Positions 58,114 to 64,000 of a stretch of DNA of 64,000 nucleotides are shown one piece after another. Origin of the DNA: Intoshia linei. Lineage: Eukaryota > Orthonectida > Rhopaluridae. Each line of letters begins with the position of its first letter. The first letter of the stretch is position 1. A model generated the notes under the pieces. It made no database searches and was not told the origin of the DNA. It worked only from the letters and a program-made list of their open reading frames with translations. The stretch covers positions 62,001 through 126,000 of the forward strand of contig LWCA01000001.1 of NCBI GenBank assembly GCA_001642005.1. The letters are read 5' to 3'. A program made the translations under genes and the position numbers.

Positions 58114-61100
58114 ATGTTTTCAAAAAGACATTTTGAAAAAAAGAAAATTATAATCAAAATATTGGACAATAAAAAGGATCCAACATCTAAATTAAAAAAA
58201 ATACGTTCTGTTCTCGGTAATATTTAATTACGGTGAAATTTCGTTAAATTACATAGCAAAAAAAAAACTTAAATTGTTTATTTTACCTCATCTTATACAT
58301 TATTCTTAAACGTAAACATTACACGATTGTATGAAATGGGGCCATTTTATTTAAAAAAATATTAGTTATGATTTATTAAAATAACTCATCTCACGGTACC
58401 GATTGATTTAAACTTAATTAATTTTATTTTGATAATGATCAAATATGTCAGACATCCTTAACCCACCGCCAACTTATCGTACCGAGAACTCTATGGGTCA
58501 GGTGGATGCTGGTCAACTTAGTGGACCACTTTTACCCCATTAAGAAAAACTGATATCTATAACTTTTTAATATGATTTTTTATTAAAATGTTAATTCTAA
58601 CCATACAATTTACTTTTAACACTTTATAAATTAATACAATTTGTATTTTATCAATATATATACAGTATATATTATACACTCATTGAAATTGTAATAATTG
58701 AAATTTAATTTAAATGTAGAAAGCAATGATCCTCTAGCAATCGAAAAATTTTTTAACGAAAATTATTCTCAAATCTTTTACGTGTTTTGGGACAATGTTT
58801 CAGCGTATGACAATGAATATCGAGATAAAAAGAACAAATTTGCGATGGATGATTTAGAGTACTTGATATTTATGTTAATGCAAATAATTGAGAGATTGCC
58901 ACATTTAATTCATGAAAGATGGCAATTTCATGTACTCGGACGTTATCTATCACGACTTTTACATATAAACAACTCATTAGCCATTAAAAAGTTTGGATTT
59001 GAAATTTTCATGACATGGTACGGTATTCTCAATGATAATTCTTCTACAGAATGCAAAATTATGTTTCGTAAACTCATTCCTACTATTGGATCTCAAGGCT
59101 ACATTACGAGTGATATGTTTACTCGGTTTCCTCAAGGTTTATTCAAAATTTTGAATATAACAGATTTTTAATTTAAAAATTAGGATCAAATTGCTCACCC
59201 GATATCGAACCTTTTTCAGATGTTAATTTAAACCTGAAATTAGAATTTAAGGTTGAAGATACAAAGTATCTGTTTATCGTATTACTCAATTCCATTGTGT
59301 TTAATGTATTATTCTTTTATATTTGTTTATTTTTCTTTTACTAATTTGATTCTTTTTAGACCTTCAAAATTAAACTTAATCAATTTCAAAGAGTCAAAAC
59401 TTTCTCTTTTGTTTTTAATCAATTTAAATTACATTATCTATCCATCATTTTTGAAGTGTCGATGGGATATAATTCCGGTAAATTTTAATATTTAAATTTT
59501 TATCAATTTATTTTTTTAATCTTTATACATAATCTTTATTTAATTTGTCTTAGAAGAAATAGAAAATTTAAGTCTATCTAAACCTGGAAACGATCCTGTT
59601 GATTCACATGTAGAAATATGTCGAATTTTGTTTTTAGAGTGGATCAGTCAATTTTTATTTATGAAAAAACCTTTTAAGTAATCATCTTTTTTATTGTTTG
59701 CTAACTTTATGACTTTAGGAAAAATAGCAGCAGCAAATCATCACATTCATCTAACTTTAATTGTCCAAAATGTAAGAAAATTGTATTTTCAAATTCATTT
59801 TTTACTTTCTAAACAAATATGTCATTTTCCAATATAAATTTATAAATTTGAATATAAATTATATTTATCCGGTTTTGTGAAATTTTGACCGATGAAAAAT
59901 TAATACAAAATTCACACATAGTTACACATGACAACTAATTTGTATATATAATATAAAATCTCTTGACTACTCCTAAAATTATTCTAAGTCAATTCAATGA
60001 AGCTTCCACTATTTTCCAAAAACGAGACCTCAAAATTTCAGGAAAATAATAGAAACTATTTCCTTAGGAATGAAGTAATATTTTTATCATGAAGATGTAC
60101 TTTTCTGAGGCTGAGATTTTCTATTTACAAAAATGTTAATAATTTTAAAACGCTTGATAGATTTATGTTTTTTTAAATTTTTTGGCTGATTTTATTTTAA
60201 AAAAAGGGGGAAATTGGGGTTTCACCCTGAAGGACTACATTTCGCAAAATGAAAAATAAATATCAACATTATTAGAAATTGGGTTTTTTTAAATTTTAAG
60301 AATTTATTTTTTAAATATACGGTAACACACACCGACATTCAATTTTATATAAGGAAAGGATTAATACGTTCATTTGGTGAAACGTATTTTTTGTATATTT
60401 ACTTTTTTTCACTATCTAATCATTTCTAACTAATAATTTATTTATAATTAATAAAATTAAATAAGAAACAATAATGTAAAAGTGCATTATTATTATTACA
60501 TTATTAAATGTATAAGTAATGCTCAAATTATAATCAGGAATAAATAAATCAAGAAAAATATGGGTTAAAAATTTTGTTATAACGGGGGCCGCACATTCCA
60601 TAAATGGGGGCACAAATGGCCCGCGGTCGCATAATTGACACACCTGGTCAAGACAGTTGGTCCACTTAAAAAATTAAAAACCGATGAAACACTGAGATGC
60701 TGTAATTATTATAGTCTGATATTTATAATTTTGAAAAGTGAATTAAAAGCTGATAAAAATGACAATTAATTGTTATAAAAATGAAAAATTTGTTTAGAAA
60801 GTGAAAATTTAATAACTTATTATTATTAAGATTAATAAATAGGATAATAATGTTGTTATAAAAATCAACATAATTTTAATGGAAATTAATATAACTGCAT
60901 AATATTGGGTAAAAAAATGATAAAATGAGTTTTTACTGTGAAGTAGGGAATATTTTAACAAATTTTTAAAACTTCACATTAATTAGAAGTTAATTTTATT
61001 TAAAATTTTATACATATATGTTTCCGTAGAGATGTTTGCAGGAATGTATTGTACATGTATTACTAAAGATAATAGACTTTAATAATAATTTGTATGTTAA

Positions 61101-64000
61101 TTTTACAGTAAAATGTTTAAAATTTAACAATAAAGATATCTAATAATTATAATTACATGTATTTAAATTTCAAAAAAAATATAAATATATATAACAGACA
61201 TTTTATTTATTATTTAAAGATTATGCTTAGATTAAGCATAATATTTTAGACCCAAAATGGATGAAAAAATTAATTTCTATTGAAACCAACATTGATGAAA
61301 GATATACTGTCGGGGATTGTATTTATTATCGATCAATATTATCCAGAACAAACTGGTCAAACTTTTCGAGTGATGAATATTCCGTTGTTCAGTCATATAT
61401 TGTGGGCAATGCAGAAAATGTTTTACTGGTTTTGCAAATTCTTAAATATGGTTTTTCAATTCCAATAAAATACAGCAATGTTACTGAATGTATTATTGAA
61501 GTTTTTGCGCACTGGATACAAGTAATATATAAATTTTTAATGGATATGTTAAAAGTGATTAACAGATGGCTTTTCGATCAATATTAAGCAATAAAACTTA
61601 AAATCCACTGCAATACGGTAGTACTGTAGTAAATTTATAAATCATCGAAATATGCGTTCGACACACCATTAGTCATATCTGAGCAATTTTGATCAGGGAT
61701 TGGAAATAATTGATTGCAATCAATTATTTTGTATCAACCAATTAATAAATAATAAAATAAAATAATTGCAATTAATTGAAAAATGAAAAGATAATTTTCA
61801 ATTAATTGGTTTTTTTCATATAACTGAAAAAATATAAATTGAATCCTTATATTGACGAATGGTTGGATGAAAAAATTAATTAAATTTTTTTATGTGGTTC
61901 AAAAATTAAATTAAAAATTATACACTATAATTTATAATAATACAATATTAAGGTGTCAAGTTGACACTGTCAACACTCGTTGTAGCGTATCACAGTTCCA
62001 CCATGCTTTATTTATTTCCAGAAACAATTTTATTTCCAAGTTCGAAGAAAGAAATAAAATAAATAATATGAAAATATTTTCTAAATACTATTTTGCAAAT
62101 ATAATATAATGCTATTAAAATAGTTTGACACTGTATAATAAAGTATTAACAATTTTTCATTATTCTATGCAATTTTAGAAAAATATAAACGCGTTTGTCA
62201 CCAGAAAAATGATGTTTTGACCTACTGGCTTGACTTTTATGTACTTTGAACAAAGAGCATCCTAGTATTCATTATAACCACATGACAATTTTTTAAAAAT
62301 GATTATGATATTGTTATCAATTTTCAATTAATTGAAATTTTTTATTTTTTATAAAGCAATTAATTGATTATTTTTAAATAATTTTTACCAATTAATTGCA
62401 ATTCAATTGGTTGCAATCAATTAATTCCAATCTCTGGTTTTGATATTGGATTATGAATTTTGAGTATTCTTATCAAAGAAAAGGTCGTATCTTAGACGGG
62501 TGGTTTTTCTAAATTGTTTAATAAATGAGATGAAATGACTATAATAAATTAAAAATCAATGAATACATTATAATTTAACAAATTAAATGTTTTTAATAAC
62601 AAATTATTACACTAGACAACAAAAAAAGATTTTTTTTTTGCGTCAAAAATATTTTTATACTGTCTTCTAGACCACAATGGAAAAATATTTTTACATGATT
62701 TTTGTACTTCAGATATGTCGCATTAATTATTTATTGGCAATATAAATTTAAATTAAACCTAATAAAATAAATAATATTTATATTGGATTTGCTGTTTTTC
62801 TATAGATTTGGGAAAAATCCCTTTTTATGAATCTTCGATAGCAAAATAATATAATAAATAACTAAAAATTAATATTTTGGACTAATTNTATTTTTTAAAT
62901 ACTATTTTGCAAATAAAATATAATGAACTGAAATAGTTTGATGTATAATAAAATATTAATAACTTTTTATTATTCTATGCAATTTTAGAAAAATATAAAC
63001 GCGTTTGTCACCAGAAAAATGATTTTTAACCTACTAGCTTGACTGTTATGTACTTCAGACGACAGCATCCTAGTATATTAATTATAACCACATGATCGTT
63101 TTTAAAAATGATTGTGATAATGTTATCAATAATCAATTAATTGAAATTAATTTATATTTCAAAAAATTATTACAATTATTTTTCATTTTTCAATAGCTTT
63201 TACCAATTAATTGCAATTAAATTGGTTTCAATCAATTAATTCCAATCCCTGATTACATATAGTTCAAAACAATATAAAAAAGTGCGACTATCGAGATATA
63301 TTGAAGATGAAAAAACATGTTTTTTAATTATAATTAAATAATTATTGACTACTTTTGATTTATAAAATCAATATTGATGATCTACAACATGCGTTCCCAA
63401 AGTGGGCGATTAATTCAGTTAGGGGGGCGATTATCAAAACACTGTATACCCAAAAACGATTTTAGATGGATAAAGTGGAGCGTTGATAAATTTAAGGTTG
63501 TAAGGGGATATTTTTATAGCAAGTTCACGGGGATCCACTGATATAAAAAGTGACAGTAATAAATATATTTTTTTAATTAACACAATTTTTTAATTATTAA
63601 ATATTGAATAATGAGTACATTTTTAAATATAGTGTATATACGACGTAGTCGAAAAATTTTTTAGGAGGGCGTTGAGAAAATATATTGCTAAAAAGGGGCG
63701 GTAGGCAAAATGAGTTTGGGAACCCCTAATCTACAATATCAAAATTGTCATATTAATTAATCTTCAGTTACATACACTTTAACAACTCGATCTCACATCT
63801 ATAGAAGCGAATAATAAACTAAATGGGACAGATAATACTAGACATAAGTTCTATTCTTGATAAATGTAGCTTTGAAAATATTTATCATTTGAAATTTAAT
63901 TAAAACAAGATTATAGTGTTAATATGTTAATATGTATATGTATAGTATAATTATTAACAAGTATTTAATCTAATCAAACCAGTTCTAAATTTTCAGATCG
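58114..64000 (+). CDS. RALGAPA: Ral GTPase-activating protein alpha subunit, N-terminal part (continues beyond window)
   Basis: RalGAP alpha with its beta subunit switches off RalA/RalB; the catalytic domain is C-terminal and outside this window. Seven exons: 58114-58216, 58720-59136, 59184-59305, 59360-59477, 59554-59677, 59719-59771 and 61250-61521, all in phase, 403 residues. Matches to the vertebrate N-terminus run in order: MFSKRHFEKKKIIIKILDNK then KDPTSKLKKIR (family MFSKKPHGD...KVLDTKKD...RLKHLR), FFNENYSQIFYVFWDN, RLPHLIHERWQFHVLGR (family LPERIHQRWQFHSIG), FSFVFNQFKLHYLSIIF (family FSFLFSHFKKYYLPYIF), ILFLEWISQFLF and NVTECIIEVFAHWIQ (family VVKVYQEWIQ). Introns of 47, 54, 76 and 41 nt contrast with 503 nt and 1.5 kb ones. 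TTTTCAG at 63990-63996 is a candidate acceptor for exon 8, which would open in phase 0. Confidence 0.92.
59772..61249. other. RalGAP alpha intron 6, repeats only
   Basis: Contains reversed hairpin-family modules at 60060-60355 (GGGGAAATTGGGGTTTCACC, then ACGGTAACACACACCGACAT and TTTTATATAAGGAAAGGAT). A fragment of a hAT-like repeat at 60585-60660 has GGGGGCCGCACATTCCATAA and GGCCCGCGGTCGCATAATTG. No exon seen. Confidence 0.5.
61694..62436. mobile_element. hAT-like element, 743 bp, with target duplication
   Basis: The left end CAGGGATTGGAAATAATTGA and right end TTAATTCCAATCTCTG are inverted repeats; ATTGATTGCAATCAATTA lies inside both. Flanks ATTTTGAT (61686-61693) and GTTTTGAT (62437-62444) match at 7 of 8. 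A worn Helitron-like hairpin (62225-62268, GCTTGACTTTTATGTACTTT) lies inside it. Non-coding; in the last visible RalGAP intron. Confidence 0.7.
62888..62888. other. Single ambiguous base (N)
   Basis: The only N noticed in the window. It stands immediately before the start of a duplicated 360-bp block, so the local assembly should be treated with care. Confidence 0.95.
62893..63252. repeat. Second, diverged copy of 62079-62436
   Basis: TACTATTTTGCAAATA, TATTCTATGCAATTTTAGAA, AACGCGTTTGTCACCAGAAA, ATAACCACATGA and the terminal TTCCAATC(C/T)CTG occur in the same order in both blocks. Spacing is about 815 bp. Differences and small indels are spread throughout. The hairpin remnant at 63034-63076 (CTAGCTTGACTGTTATGTAC) is better kept than in the first copy. 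Confidence 0.75.
63389..63729. mobile_element. hAT-type MITE, 341 bp, with target duplication
   Basis: GCGTTCCCAAAGTGGGCG near the left end and GAGTTTGGGAACCCC near the right end are inverted repeats. Flanks TCTACAAC (63381-63388) and TCTACAAT (63730-63737) match at 7 of 8. The exact end bases are uncertain by one or two. Non-coding; in RalGAP intron 7. Confidence 0.7.

Noticed and set aside
59253-59495. 80-codon hydrophobic frame in the RalGAP region
   Set aside because: A different frame, spliced across 59306-59359, matches RalGAP alpha; this frame is a shadow.
1-64000. CRISPR array, bacterial operon or prophage
   Set aside because: No regularly spaced short repeats with unique spacers, no ribosome binding sites, and spliced animal genes throughout.

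Overview
The window is nuclear DNA of a small animal genome. It is very AT-rich (by eye about three quarters A+T). The genes have metazoan identities: a Dmx/rabconnectin-3 C-terminus, a CISD3-type CDGSH protein, an SVOP-type transporter, an RGS protein, a seven-repeat protocadherin, an LRRIQ1-like leucine-rich repeat protein and RalGAP alpha. Nearly every gene is split by GT-AG introns. Many introns are only 35-54 nt long, while others are kilobases long and full of decayed transposons. Micro-introns, low GC and animal signalling genes together suggest a miniaturised or parasitic metazoan. An orthonectid or dicyemid is my best guess, with low confidence and no marker to prove it. All coding models were built by hand by matching splice phases and remembered family sequences.

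Layout. 234-3305 (+): last eight recognised exons of Dmx/rabconnectin-3 alpha. 3362-3949 (-): CISD3-like protein, convergent with Dmx, 56 bp between the two coding ends. 5117-12214 (-): SVOP-like transporter whose 4.7-kb intron holds two hAT relics. 14525-18830 (+): RGS protein with an N-terminal cysteine cluster and a C-terminal RGS domain. 21168-21930 (-): tiny secreted protein with two copies of a cysteine module. 22584-30094 (-): protocadherin, with one large ectodomain exon and probable tail exons 4.6 kb away. 30.1-46.7 kb: gene-poor repeat desert with a few isolated exon-like segments. 46756-48704 (+): type I membrane protein with Asp-boxes, possibly VPS10/sortilin-like. 51369-57425 (-): long disordered protein ending in leucine-rich repeats. 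58114 to the window edge (+): first seven exons of RalGAP alpha.

The space between genes is a graveyard of DNA transposons. The commonest is a family whose end carries a hairpin around GTACTTCGTAC next to a terminal CTAG/CTAA followed by T, the form of a Helitron 3' end. I find at least 13 such ends. Its copies carry diverged modules of roughly 150-170 bp. Several hAT elements and MITEs have recognisable 8-bp target duplications, and some are nested inside the hairpin family. Two Tc1/mariner relics belong to different families.

The genes do not form one pathway. Several act on membranes or in signalling: Dmx (V-ATPase regulation), SVOP (vesicle transporter), RGS (G-protein shut-off), RalGAP alpha (Ral GTPase shut-off), protocadherin (adhesion). 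The LRRIQ1-like protein would fit a ciliated animal. I see no operon or gene cluster with an obvious joint function.
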